Shown here piece by piece: positions 1-7,249 of a DNA stretch of 17,525 bases; positions within the stretch are counted from its first letter, which is position 1; the number at the start of each line of letters is the position of its first letter. Under the pieces are notes generated by a model. It had not been told where the DNA came from. It saw only the letters and a list, made by a program, of their open reading frames with translations, and did not search any database. The stretch covers positions 1 through 17,525 of the forward strand of contig CALEZI010000143.1 in NCBI GenBank assembly GCA_937928755.1, written 5' to 3'. A program made the translations under genes and the position numbers. The DNA is from an uncultured Rhodanobacteraceae bacterium. GTDB lineage: Bacteria; Pseudomonadota; Gammaproteobacteria; Xanthomonadales; SZUA-5.

Positions 1-254
1 TGTCGATCAAGCAGAGCTGCCTCGGGACCGCGCATCCGGATGTCGGCCTGACGCTTCACAACCTGGGTGTGCTGTGCAAACAGCTGCGACGGTTGGTCGA
101 AGCCCGGGAGCATTTGCAACAAGCCTTGCAGATCTTCGAGGCAAGTTTGGACCCGCAGCATCCGCATCTGCGCGCCTGCCGACGGCAGTTGGCCAGGCTG
201 TCGGCCCTCGAAGCCACCGCATCCCCCACCCATGAATCCGCAGGGAACCCGTAG
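1..254 (+). CDS. TPR-repeat protein, 3' end only
   Basis: This is the C-terminal end of a gene that begins before the window. It is read in the frame starting at base 3 and stops at TAG 252-254. The visible residues contain the pattern HPDVGLTLHNLGVLCKQ followed by EAREHLQQALQIFEASLDP, which is the paired-helix signature of tetratricopeptide repeats of the kinesin-light-chain type (about 1.5 repeats), then a short polar tail. TPRs mediate protein-protein contacts. In this lineage such repeats often end long Ser/Thr kinase or adenylate-cyclase-like proteins, but nothing upstream is visible to say which applies here. Function beyond TPR is not assignable. Confidence 0.75.
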   Translation, partial: SIKQSCLGTAHPDVGLTLHNLGVLCKQLRRLVEAREHLQQALQIFEASLDPQHPHLRACRRQLARLSALEATASPTHESAGNP

Positions 255-471
255 CGAGTGAAGGACAGGAAATCCAAAGCCGCCAAGCAGCGCTGGATGA
301 AGGGAATCGGATTCGCACGGAGGCTGGCTGACCCCCGGAAAGGGCACTGTGTGTCCAGGGTAGCGGAACTTCGCTCCCGGCTGACAGTCTCCTGCTCTGA
401 GTTCGATCGATTTCTTGATTGCACTCTCCCACGCCATCACGTCCGACAGGACTCGCATCAGGGAACCGCCA

Positions 472-921
472 ATGCCGGCACCCAAACTCATCAGCTTTCT
501 CCTGATGGCCGCATTTGCCATCCACGCTTCAGTCAACGACGTCGGCGCCGCCCAGAGCTCGGAAACACCAGTGCCGCATGGGCTCACCCAGCAAATCTCG
601 ACACCTGACGAAGCTCGCATCTTGTCAGATCTGAAGAGCCATTATCTGTTGGTGGGCAACCTGGCGTCAGGTGTAGCGCCGGGCAGCTACGACCAGGTCG
701 ACTCGCTGGCAATTCGGACTTCCGTCCGCAAGGGCGAAGTAATCGAATTCAGGGTCACTTCGGTGTCCTACGCAGATCTGAATGGCGGGCCGCAGCGCGA
801 GGTGGACTCGATCGTCAGCTACTGGATGGATGGAGACAACTGGGCGCTGCTCGGCGTGCAAACGGAAGGCACTCGCAACGTGACCGCCAGCCATCCTGGC
901 AAAGCGGCCGAGCCCTGCTGA
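472..921 (+). CDS. small secreted protein of unknown function
   Basis: This 149-residue protein starts at ATG 472 with AGGG eight bases upstream (460-463). An in-frame start at 415 would add 19 residues before the signal peptide and is less likely. Residues 1-27 form a Sec signal peptide: a short basic start (MPAPK), a hydrophobic core (LISFLLMAAFAIHAS) and a likely cleavage after VGAA. The mature part has no motif I recognise. It is mixed alpha/beta, has the pattern SIVSYWMDGDNWALLGVQTEG near the end, and may be a small periplasmic domain. It follows the TPR gene by 217 bases, which hold no gene I can support. Conservation was not testable. Confidence 0.6.
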   Translation: MPAPKLISFLLMAAFAIHASVNDVGAAQSSETPVPHGLTQQISTPDEARILSDLKSHYLLVGNLASGVAPGSYDQVDSLAIRTSVRKGEVIEFRVTSVSYADLNGGPQREVDSIVSYWMDGDNWALLGVQTEGTRNVTASHPGKAAEPC

Positions 922-1107
922 ATCCGGCCCACCGGTTCGATCACGGTCAACGCCCAACGCCCATCGGGACAATGGCACGCCGGGCCCGAAGGCCATAGCA
1001 GCGCCATGGCGACGACGAACAACGCTGCATGGCGGCGAAAGACGCGGAAATAGTTAAAGGTATTTGTGACACACCACACCAGGACCCTATGAACAAGTCC
1101 CGCAACT

Positions 1108-1192
1108 CGTCATTGCGAGCGCAGCGAAGCAATCCAGGCATTTGATTTTCAGAGCATTTCTGGATTGCCGCGTCGCTTCGCTCCTCTCCATG
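1108..1192. repeat. inverted-repeat element, copy 1
   Basis: The left arm at 1108-1137 (beginning CGTCATTGCGAGCGCAGCGA and ending AATCCAG) pairs with the right arm at 1160-1192 (CTGGATTGCCGCGTCGCTTC and onward). The loop is about 22 bases. This belongs to the widespread family of dispersed palindromes with CGTCATTGCGAG...AAGCAATCCAG arms. Copy 2 lies 25 bases downstream. No open frame of interest lies inside. Confidence 0.75.
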
Positions 1193-1216
1193 AACCCAAA
1201 TCGCAAGTCGTTGATT

Positions 1217-1333
1217 CGTCATTGCGAGCGCAGCGAAGCAATCCAGTGACACTGCTTGGTTTTCCGACCGCGGAATCAGAGCAAAGAAGGGTCACTGGAT
1301 TGCTTCGTCGCTACGCTCCTCGCAATGACGAGG
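1217..1333. repeat. inverted-repeat element, copy 2
   Basis: The left arm at 1217-1250 has the same sequence as copy 1 but extends to CCAGTGAC. The right arm at 1291-1333 starts GTCACTGGATTGCTTCGTCG and ends CGCAATGACGAGG. The right arm carries about 7 more bases than the left, giving an internal bulge. A 40-base non-repeated centre (1251-1290) forms the loop. A third, partial half-copy ending CTCGCAATGACGAC lies at about 1351-1385. The cluster fills most of the 922-1400 gap between two genes; the rest of that gap shows nothing I can name. Confidence 0.75.
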
Positions 1334-1400
1334 TTCATGGGTTGTGTGCAGCTTCGAAGCGAAGCAGGTCTCTCGCAATGACGACTTGTTCGGAGGTTCC

Positions 1401-2654
1401 CTAGCCGCTGGCTTCGAATCCGTTGACGAACAGCGACCCTTCAGTGCACTGAAACTTGCCAATGCGCAGGCTCTGCAGCGATCCGGAATTCAGGAACGCG
1501 CCGGTGGCGTACAGCGCCCTGCCGCTGCCATCGTCGAATTCGGCCAGCGCATAAACCTCGTTGTTGACGCCGTTCAGCGACCCGCTGCCCAGGCGCTCCC
1601 AATTGGTGCCGTTCCAGCGCGTGATGTTGCGCAGCGTGAGGTTCGGGATGTTGGGATTGGTGCTCGGTGCACTGGAGATGTTTCCAGCGGCGTACAGCGC
1701 CGGCCCGTTGCCGGGATCGATCACCTCCATCGCGTAGACACCAAAGCCATTCAATCCGTCGCGCAGGTTCACCCATTGCAGGAAGAGATCCCGCCCCACC
1801 AGGAACAGCGGATTGAGCGAGCTCCCGAACAGCCCGCCGATGCGCAGCGGCGAGGTATCGGGAGTCTCGCCAAACGCCGTCACCGCGCGCACCGTCAGGT
1901 TGACCCCGCCGTTGACCCCGTTCCAGGCGCTGCCGGTCCAGCGCGCGATGTGGCCGTAGTTGAGGTATTGCGACCCGCTGAGGCTGAGGTCGACGCCGCC
2001 GGCCTCCGTGAAGAATCCGCCGACGTATAGCCTCTGGCTCCCGTTGTGCAACATCGGCCGCATCGCGCGGACTTCGCAGAAGGCAATCGTGGACTCGCAA
2101 GTGAGGCCGCCGCCCACTCCGCTCCAGGTGCTGCCATTCCAGCGGGCGAGGCGATTGACGGTCTGCCCACCCGCTTGGACGAAGCGCCCGCCAACGTACA
2201 GTTGCGACCCGCTGCCATCATTGTGGACGGTCAGGGCGTAAACCGGCCCGTCAGTGCCGGCGCCGAGGGGCTGCCAATTGCTGCCGTCCCAGCGCGCGAC
2301 GTGATTGCCCGGCGCACCCGTGCTGGTGTTGAAGCGCCCACCGGCATACAACTTGGCGCCACCGCCGTCGTCGTAGAAGGCCAGCGCATAGACCTCGTCG
2401 CTGAGGCCAGCGCCCAGGGCGTGCCAGGCGTTGCCATCCCAACGCGCCACGCGACTGGCCGGCTGCGTGAAACCACCACCCACATACAGCGACGCCCCAT
2501 TGCTGTCGGTGTGGGCAACCAGCGCGTAGCCGAAGCCATTCAGACCGCGGCCGACGAAATCATCGCGCCAGTCGCACTCGGCGAGGACCGGCGGCGTGGC
2601 GGCGAACAGCGCCAGCAGCAGCCCGCCGGCCTTCCATCCCATTTTCCCGATCAT
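1401..2654 (-). CDS. exported seven-repeat propeller-like protein with C-terminal GFE tag
   Basis: This 417-residue protein starts at ATG 2654, preceded by GAGGG with an 8-base gap; an upstream in-frame TTG at 2687 has no such site. Residues 1-26 are a Sec signal peptide ending ATPPVLA before ECDW. The rest is about seven repeats of 45-60 residues with the pattern VYAL...DDGxGxxLYVGGxF...ARWNGSxWxxLGxGL. These resemble the Kelch-like and cell-surface propeller repeats of secreted bacterial proteins, and seven copies would suit a closed seven-bladed propeller. The fifth repeat is degenerate. The chain ends LFVNGFEASG, a short C-terminal tag also seen at 6754-6789. The likely location is periplasm or outside the cell; ligand and role are unknown. 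Confidence 0.8.
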   Translation of the reverse strand: MIGKMGWKAGGLLLALFAATPPVLAECDWRDDFVGRGLNGFGYALVAHTDSNGASLYVGGGFTQPASRVARWDGNAWHALGAGLSDEVYALAFYDDGGGAKLYAGGRFNTSTGAPGNHVARWDGSNWQPLGAGTDGPVYALTVHNDGSGSQLYVGGRFVQAGGQTVNRLARWNGSTWSGVGGGLTCESTIAFCEVRAMRPMLHNGSQRLYVGGFFTEAGGVDLSLSGSQYLNYGHIARWTGSAWNGVNGGVNLTVRAVTAFGETPDTSPLRIGGLFGSSLNPLFLVGRDLFLQWVNLRDGLNGFGVYAMEVIDPGNGPALYAAGNISSAPSTNPNIPNLTLRNITRWNGTNWERLGSGSLNGVNNEVYALAEFDDGSGRALYATGAFLNSGSLQSLRIGKFQCTEGSLFVNGFEASG

Positions 2655-2825
2655 GGCGCACACCCTCGCCACCGATGACGGCGGCAATCGTAACGGCGCG
2701 GCGAACTTTGAAAAAGGGGGCGGAGTGCAGCTGTTGCCCCTGCTTTTGATGACCCGGGCAAATCAATGACCGGCTGCGCCGCGTGCTCATCCGGGCTGAT
2801 CGGCGCTTGTGGGCGTTGTTGCTGA

Positions 2826-2859
2826 CGCAGCGGGCGTGACAGGCGTATCGCCCGCTGCG
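2826..2859. repeat. perfect 11-bp intergenic hairpin
   Basis: CGCAGCGGGCG at 2826-2836 is the exact reverse complement of CGCCCGCTGCG at 2849-2859, with a 12-base loop. A second weaker hairpin (GCTGGCG 2867-2873 with CGCCAGC 2889-2895) follows. No T-run comes after either, so neither is a standard terminator. They sit in the 379-base gap between the divergent genes at 1401-2654 and 3034-3642, which otherwise shows no gene. Confidence 0.55.
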
Positions 2860-3033
2860 GCGGCGCGCTGGCGGAACAGCGAGACCCGCGCCAGCAATGC
2901 GCCAGGCCGGCACGCGGACACTGGCCGAGATCACGCCGGCGTACCTTTTCGACCGCCGGCGCGGATAGCACTTTTCAATGACGCTGGGCCAGACTCGCGT
3001 GCAGTTGCCGTGAACGCGTGGAGCCACCCGCCG

Positions 3034-3642
3034 ATGTCGAATCGCCAGCAAGCATTCTCCGGACGCACTGCGGGACTGTCCGCCAACCTCGTGCCAGCGG
3101 CGGTCTACCTGTCGCTGGCGCTGTTCCCCGACTGGTGGGGCGATGAAGGGCGCGTCCGCCTCTTCTTCCAGTTCTACATGGTCGAGTTCTGCGGCGGACT
3201 GCTGGTCGGTGCGGTCGGCCGACTGGTGCTGGAGCGGTCGGCGCAGATGGCCAACTTTGGCGCCGGCCTGATCCTGGTCGCGTGCCTGTCCGGAATCGCC
3301 GCAATCGGATGGACCACCGGCAGCGTGGCTCTCATGGCGCTGGTCGCCGTGCCTTTGCTGCCCCGTATCGTCGGCGCCGTGCGACTCGCACGCGGTGGCC
3401 CGTGGATGGGCTCCATGTTGCTGCGCGAAGGCGTGATCTCGACCGCGGGCTGCATGCTGATCGGCCTCAGCTACCTGTTTCTCAAGACCCACGGCCCGGG
3501 TGATCCGCCCGACACCCGCCTGGTGCCACCGCCGATCTGGTACACGGCGTCCGCCATGGCGCTGTATTACCTGGTACTCGGCTACTACGCGGGCAATTCG
3601 CGTGGACTCGAGCACTGGGTCAAGCCCGAACGCCAGCGCTGA
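3034..3642 (+). CDS. integral membrane protein of unknown function
   Basis: This 202-residue protein starts at ATG 3034, with GGAG ten bases upstream (3020-3023). The frame is open further upstream to 2809, but that stretch is arginine- and proline-rich, unlike a real N-terminus. About six hydrophobic segments are visible: NLVPAAVYLSLALF, EFCGGLLVGAVGRLVL, FGAGLILVACLSGIAAIGW, VALMALVAVPLLP, ISTAGCMLIGLSYLFL and WYTASAMALYYLVLGYYAG. The C-terminus is short and basic. I do not recognise the family. It is transcribed away from the propeller-like gene and has no partner on its own strand within 1 kb. The 188 bases downstream (3643-3830) contain nothing I can support. Confidence 0.7.
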   Translation: MSNRQQAFSGRTAGLSANLVPAAVYLSLALFPDWWGDEGRVRLFFQFYMVEFCGGLLVGAVGRLVLERSAQMANFGAGLILVACLSGIAAIGWTTGSVALMALVAVPLLPRIVGAVRLARGGPWMGSMLLREGVISTAGCMLIGLSYLFLKTHGPGDPPDTRLVPPPIWYTASAMALYYLVLGYYAGNSRGLEHWVKPERQR

Positions 3643-3830
3643 TGCGCGGCATTTACGACGCCCGAAACGAGGACCAGGAGAAGAATCAGGACATGTGTCA
3701 TGACCAGCATGATGCGCGCAGGCATCTGTCCGGAACAGCGGCAGATTATTGCGATAACGACCGTATCAGCTGCTCAGTCCATGCACTTGGACGCCGCCAA
3801 ACCAGGGACCACCCGCCAACTTGACCCACA

Positions 3831-4736
3831 TCATGTGGCGTCTCGCCAGGAAGGCGTGGCGAACGCCTCGACCAGGAAGTCCACCATCCGGCGGGTCCTG
3901 ATCGGCAGGAACTTGCGCGAGGGGTACACCGCGTGAATGCCGATCGTCGGCGCGGCAAAGCTCGGCAACAGTTCGACCAGGGTACCGCGGCGCAGGTCGT
4001 CGCCCACCAGGAAGTCCGGCTGCAGGATGATGCCCTGATGGTCCAGCGCGGCGGCGCGGCAGGTGTCGCCATTGTTGGTGTGGAACCGCGGGTGCGTCGT
4101 CACCCGCACCTCGCCGTCGGGACCCGTGAACGTCCAGTCGTCGCCTGTCGACCAGTACCGGTAGGAGATCACGCGGTGCTCGGAGAGCTCCCGCGGATGC
4201 TCTGGAACGCCCTGGCGGGCAAGGTATTCCGGTGATGCACACAGCACCATCCGCGACGAGGCCAGTTGGCGACTGATCAGTTGGGAGCTGCGCAAATCGT
4301 TGATGCGCACCGCCAGATCGTAGCCCTCTTCCACCAGGTCAACGAGGCGATCGCTGAGATCGATATCCAGAAGGACCTTGGGATGGCGGGCGGCGAAGCG
4401 GCCCCACAGCGGCGCCAGGTGGCGCATCCCAAAGCTCAGTGGCGCATTGATCCGCAGCCGACCCACCGCCTCGCCGCTGCGTGAGGCAATTTCAGATTCC
4501 GCCTCGTCAATCGCCGCGAGCAGGTCCTTGGCCCGCTCGAAAAACAACTGGCCATCGTCGGTCAGCGACAAGCGCCGGGTCGTCCGGTGCAGCAGGCGCG
4601 ATCCGAGCCGCCGCTCCAGATCCCCGACCTGACGCGAGACGGCTGCCTTGGAGAGGCCAAGTGAGTCCGCCGCGCCGACAAAACTGCCGGCTTCCACGAC
4701 GGCCACGAAACTGGCCATTTCCTGCGCCTTGTCCAT
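3831..4736 (-). CDS. LysR-family transcriptional regulator
   Basis: The protein has 301 residues, the usual length for the family. Residues 1-60 are the winged helix-turn-helix (EMASFVAVVEAGSFVGAADS, LSKAAVSRQVGDLERRLGSR, LLHRTTRRLSLTDDG). Residues about 88-295 are the periplasmic-binding-like co-inducer domain, with the typical GxLRINAP and DLAVRI motifs. It most resembles the CrgA/DmlR-like branch. ATG 4736 follows a GGGG run about 5 bases upstream. It is divergent from the reductase gene at 4929 across a 192-base gap. By the usual LysR arrangement it probably regulates that gene, and possibly the dioxygenase after it, as well as itself. The effector is unknown; the neighbours suggest a quinone or aromatic compound. 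Confidence 0.92.
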   Translation of the reverse strand: MDKAQEMASFVAVVEAGSFVGAADSLGLSKAAVSRQVGDLERRLGSRLLHRTTRRLSLTDDGQLFFERAKDLLAAIDEAESEIASRSGEAVGRLRINAPLSFGMRHLAPLWGRFAARHPKVLLDIDLSDRLVDLVEEGYDLAVRINDLRSSQLISRQLASSRMVLCASPEYLARQGVPEHPRELSEHRVISYRYWSTGDDWTFTGPDGEVRVTTHPRFHTNNGDTCRAAALDHQGIILQPDFLVGDDLRRGTLVELLPSFAAPTIGIHAVYPSRKFLPIRTRRMVDFLVEAFATPSWRDAT

Positions 4737-4742
4737 CCTGCC

Positions 4743-4754
4743 CCAGGATCCTGG
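4743..4754. promoter_or_regulatory. 12-bp perfect palindrome upstream of the LysR gene
   Basis: CCAGGATCCTGG is a perfect palindrome only six bases upstream of the regulator's ATG, partly overlapping the ribosome-binding region. It could be an autoregulatory site or chance. It does not carry the usual T-N11-A LysR core. Confidence 0.25.
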
Positions 4755-4838
4755 TGACCACCCGGTCGTGTGACCCGGAAAGCGAAGGACTTGTTGGCCT
4801 CGCCTCGATCCGATTATCTCTATTTTCGCAACAATACG

Positions 4839-4882
4839 TCAATCGATCGAACGTTTATCAATTCAAATGAGATCAATATACT
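4839..4882 (+). promoter_or_regulatory. AT-rich promoter/operator region between LysR and reductase genes
   Basis: This is a locally AT-rich stretch in otherwise GC-rich DNA. TATACT at 4877-4882 is a good -10 candidate; TTTATC at 4854-4859, 17 bases upstream, is a weak -35. Three TCAAT motifs at 4839-4843, 4858-4862 and 4873-4877 and the palindrome TCGATCGA (4843-4850) overlap the proposed promoter. TCAATTCAAATGA, starting at 4858, fits a loose T-N11-A LysR pattern. This is the expected place for binding by the divergent LysR protein, but no binding site can be proven by eye. Confidence 0.4.
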
Positions 4883-4928
4883 GCATCCGTCCCCGGGAAT
4901 CGCCCGGACTCAACCCAGGAGAACGCTC

Positions 4929-5561
4929 ATGAACATCCTCATCCTTGGCGCCGGCAACATGGGTTCTGCTCTCGCCAGCCAATTCACGCGCGCTGGCCAT
5001 GCGGTGAAGATCACCTCGCGCACGATGTCCAAGGCACAAGCCGTCGCCCAAGCAACTGGCGCCAGGGCAGTGCCATTGAAGGACGCCCTCGCGGGCAATG
5101 AAGTCGTCGTGCTGGCCACCAGCTACGCCGACGCGCCGCTCGCGCTGCGCTCGCTCGGTGCCTTCGACGGCGAGGTACTCATCGACGTGACCAATCCGTT
5201 GAGCGACGACTACAAGCGCCTGACCGTGGGTCGGGACACATCCGCCGCGGAGCAGATCGCGCACGCCGTTCCGGGCGCGCATGTGGTCAAAGCCTTCAAC
5301 ACCCTCTTCGCACAGGTCATCGCCGATGGCCCCGCACTCGCCAACGGCGAAGTCGCACCAGTGTTCCATGCCACCGACAGCGCCCGTGCGAAGCGGATCA
5401 TCGAGCCCCTGATCGAGAGCATCGGATTCAAACCGGTGGATGCCGGCGGCCTGAGCAATGCGCGATATCTCGAGCCCCTGGCGGGCTTGAACATCTACCT
5501 CGGCTATATCGCCGGCCAAGGCACGTCGATCGCGCCGACCTGGCTCGCCAAGGCCGCGTAG
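4929..5561 (+). CDS. NADPH-binding reductase of the F420:NADP oxidoreductase-like family
   Basis: This 210-residue protein starts at ATG 4929, with AGGAG about 8 bases upstream. The N-terminus MNILILGAGNMGSALASQF is a Rossmann fold with GAGNMG at residues 7-12; S30-R31-T32 after strand 2 fits binding of the NADPH 2'-phosphate. DVTNPL and VVKAFNTLFA follow, as in the NADP oxidoreductase, coenzyme F420-dependent family. In bacteria without F420 these proteins are NAD(P)-dependent reductases of mostly unknown substrate, some acting on quinones or metals. It lies 107 bases upstream of the dioxygenase on the same strand and is divergent from the LysR gene. A hairpin with a short T-run follows, so co-transcription with the dioxygenase may be partial. 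Confidence 0.82.
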   Translation: MNILILGAGNMGSALASQFTRAGHAVKITSRTMSKAQAVAQATGARAVPLKDALAGNEVVVLATSYADAPLALRSLGAFDGEVLIDVTNPLSDDYKRLTVGRDTSAAEQIAHAVPGAHVVKAFNTLFAQVIADGPALANGEVAPVFHATDSARAKRIIEPLIESIGFKPVDAGGLSNARYLEPLAGLNIYLGYIAGQGTSIAPTWLAKAA

Positions 5562-5572
5562 TGCTTTACCCA

Positions 5573-5605
5573 CCGCAGCCTGTCGCCGGCGATTGGCTGC
5601 GGTTT
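5573..5605 (+). terminator. weak intrinsic terminator-like hairpin after the reductase gene
   Basis: CCGCAGCC at 5573-5580 pairs exactly with GGCTGCGG at 5595-5602, followed by only three T residues. The loop contains a further TCGCCGGCGA palindrome that can extend the stem. The short T-run makes it a weak or attenuating terminator between the reductase and dioxygenase genes. Confidence 0.4.
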
Positions 5606-5668
5606 CACCCGATTCGTCACCCCATTCACTGACCCAGCGGCCCACGCCGCCCGCGGCAAGGAGCTGAA

Positions 5669-6457
5669 ATGTCACGCGTCCCCGCCCTGTTTGTTTCCCA
5701 CGGTTCGCCGATGTTCGCACTCGATCCCGGCAAGCTGGGTCCGAGCCTGCAACGCATCGGCGAGAGCCTTCCTGGTCTGGCCGCGATCGTGGTGGTTTCG
5801 CCGCACTGGCAGACGCACGGTGTCCGCATTACCGGCGCAACGACGCCCGAGACGATTCACGACTTCGGTGGCTTCCCCGCACCACTGTATGCGTTGCAGT
5901 ACCCCGCTCAAGGCGCGCCGCACATCGCTACGCAGGTGCTCGAACTGCTGCAAGCGTCAGGCTTCGACGCCGCCATCGATGGCGAACGCGGTCTCGACCA
6001 CGGCGCCTGGGTCCCGCTGCGCTATCTGAAGCCGGAAGCCGACGTCCCGGTCCTGCAGGTCTCACAGCCGCATGACATGGACGCCTCCGCTGCATTCAAG
6101 CTCGGACAGGCTCTGGCGCCGCTGCGCGAGCATGGCGTGCTGGTAATTGGTTCGGGCAGCCTGACCCACAACCTCCTTGACGTGCGTCGGCAGGTCGATG
6201 ATCCACAGTATGCGCAGGCCTTCGCCGAGTGGGTTGCAGATGCGGTCGTGCATGGTCATCTGGACGCGCTTGTGCATTATCGGGCGCTGGCGCCGCATGC
6301 GATCCGCGCGCACCCAACCGAGGAGCATTTCCTGCCTTTGCTGGTGGCTGCAGGCGCAAGCAAAGCCGACGAGCCCGGACGCCTCGTCGAAGGCGGCATG
6401 ACCTACGGTGTACTGTCGATGGATTCATTCGTATTCGGGCTGCCGGCGCGAACATGA
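5669..6457 (+). CDS. ygiD: DODA-type extradiol ring-opening dioxygenase (YgiD-like)
   Basis: This 262-residue protein starts at ATG 5669 behind a strong AAGGAG (5658-5663). It is a class III extradiol dioxygenase of the 4,5-DOPA dioxygenase family, which opens catechol rings using a metal centre. Family landmarks are in order: SHGSP with H11, SPHW with H46, LDHGAW with H111, GSGSLTHNL with H167, and HPTEEHFLPLL with H215 and H220. The histidines of the first, second and last motifs are the expected metal and catalytic ligands. Length and motif spacing are complete, so it should be active. The natural substrate is unknown; a small catechol is likely. It lies with the reductase and the divergent LysR gene, consistent with aromatic or quinone detoxification. 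Confidence 0.9.
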   Translation: MSRVPALFVSHGSPMFALDPGKLGPSLQRIGESLPGLAAIVVVSPHWQTHGVRITGATTPETIHDFGGFPAPLYALQYPAQGAPHIATQVLELLQASGFDAAIDGERGLDHGAWVPLRYLKPEADVPVLQVSQPHDMDASAAFKLGQALAPLREHGVLVIGSGSLTHNLLDVRRQVDDPQYAQAFAEWVADAVVHGHLDALVHYRALAPHAIRAHPTEEHFLPLLVAAGASKADEPGRLVEGGMTYGVLSMDSFVFGLPART

Positions 6458-6750
6458 AGAAGTCATTGGCTTGCGCCGGCCCAAGTTTTGGCGGTGCCGC
6501 AACCTTGTCCGGCTTTTCCGGGATCCCGAGTTGCGGTCATCGGGCGAAGCGAATCTGTCGCAACGCCCTCCGGCACGGATCGGCAGATCCGAACATTGCC
6601 TGCGGCGGGCGCTGGCGGTCTACTGCCGGCATGGCGCGCTGGACGCGGAGGCCGCGAAGGACATGGCCGCCAAGGATCACCGTGGCGGATTCTCTCGCCG
6701 GCTCCAGGCGGTGCTCCGTCGGGTGCCCCCAGCTTTTGAGTCATCCGAGA
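6458..6750. other. intergenic stretch with no supportable gene
   Basis: This 293-base gap lies between the dioxygenase and the minus-strand remnant. Open frames exist on both strands, but their translations are arginine-, proline- and alanine-rich with no domain, as expected from GC-rich noncoding DNA. I see no strong hairpin or promoter. Confidence 0.5.
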
Positions 6751-7098
6751 TCACCACGCGGGGATCGTCTCGAATCCGTCGTCGAAAAGTTCGTCTGACT
6801 GCTGCACGCTGACGCAGGATGAGAACTCGGAGCTGTTGCCGCTGGCATCTGTCGCGATGGCGGTCAGTACGCCGTTGCCGGGGAGCGGTAGTTGTGTACT
6901 GAAGCTTGCGGCGCACTGCGCATTCGTCGTGGTGCTGATCCGGGCCAGCCACGTTCCGCCCTCCCCGTGTCCGGAGGAATCGCAAACCGTGTCGAAGTAA
7001 AAATCGATTTCATGGACCGCGTTGGCGAGGCTGTCGAGCGTGCCATTCACAGCGACCACCCCGGCCGCTGCGACGCTCGCTGTGATGACCGGGAAGTG
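6751..7098 (-). pseudogene. C-terminal remnant of a CSLREA-type secreted protein
   Basis: The minus-strand reading from about 7098 to TAG-type stop 6751-6753 gives roughly 115 residues: HFPVITASVAAAG, then VNGTLDSLANAVHEIDFYFD, CDSSGHGEGGTWL, then LTAIATDASGNSSEFSSCVS, and the end LFDDGFETIPAW. This is the usual final domain of large secreted CSLREA/right-handed beta-helix proteins of Lysobacterales (typical form: LQNFPVLT..., VTGTLxS..., FFANxxCDxSGxGEG, ATATDAAGNTSEFS, IFxNGFE). The signal peptide, CSLREA N-terminus and helix domain are missing. Upstream the frame runs into unrelated sequence in the leader of the divergent fusion gene, with no start site. It is most simply a deletion remnant of a longer gene. 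Confidence 0.65.
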
Positions 7099-7249
7099 CC
7101 AGTGACGGCCCGACGATTCCTGCTGCGGCCGGGAGGGGCATGCCCAATCCGCACGCTTCGCCGTGCCGGGCGCTCGTTTCGTCGCAAACCGCGGCGCCGT
7201 GGCCGCGTCGGCGCGTTCCGTCGACTTGTCCAGTCCGTGGAAACTGCAG

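Noticed and set aside
1344..2030. A plus-strand open frame across the propeller-like gene.
   Set aside because: Its translation is low in hydrophobic pattern and rich in Gln, Arg and Ala, and it begins in the inverted-repeat region. The minus strand has a signal peptide and seven matching repeats.
2809..3033. A 75-residue N-terminal extension of the membrane protein at 3034.
   Set aside because: The extension is arginine/proline-rich, contains the perfect intergenic hairpin, and the ATG at 3034 has a better ribosome site directly before the hydrophobic part.
6408..6812. A 134-residue plus-strand open frame after the dioxygenase.
   Set aside because: It starts inside the dioxygenase gene in another frame, is arginine-rich and has no ribosome site. 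It overlaps the end of the recognisable minus-strand remnant.
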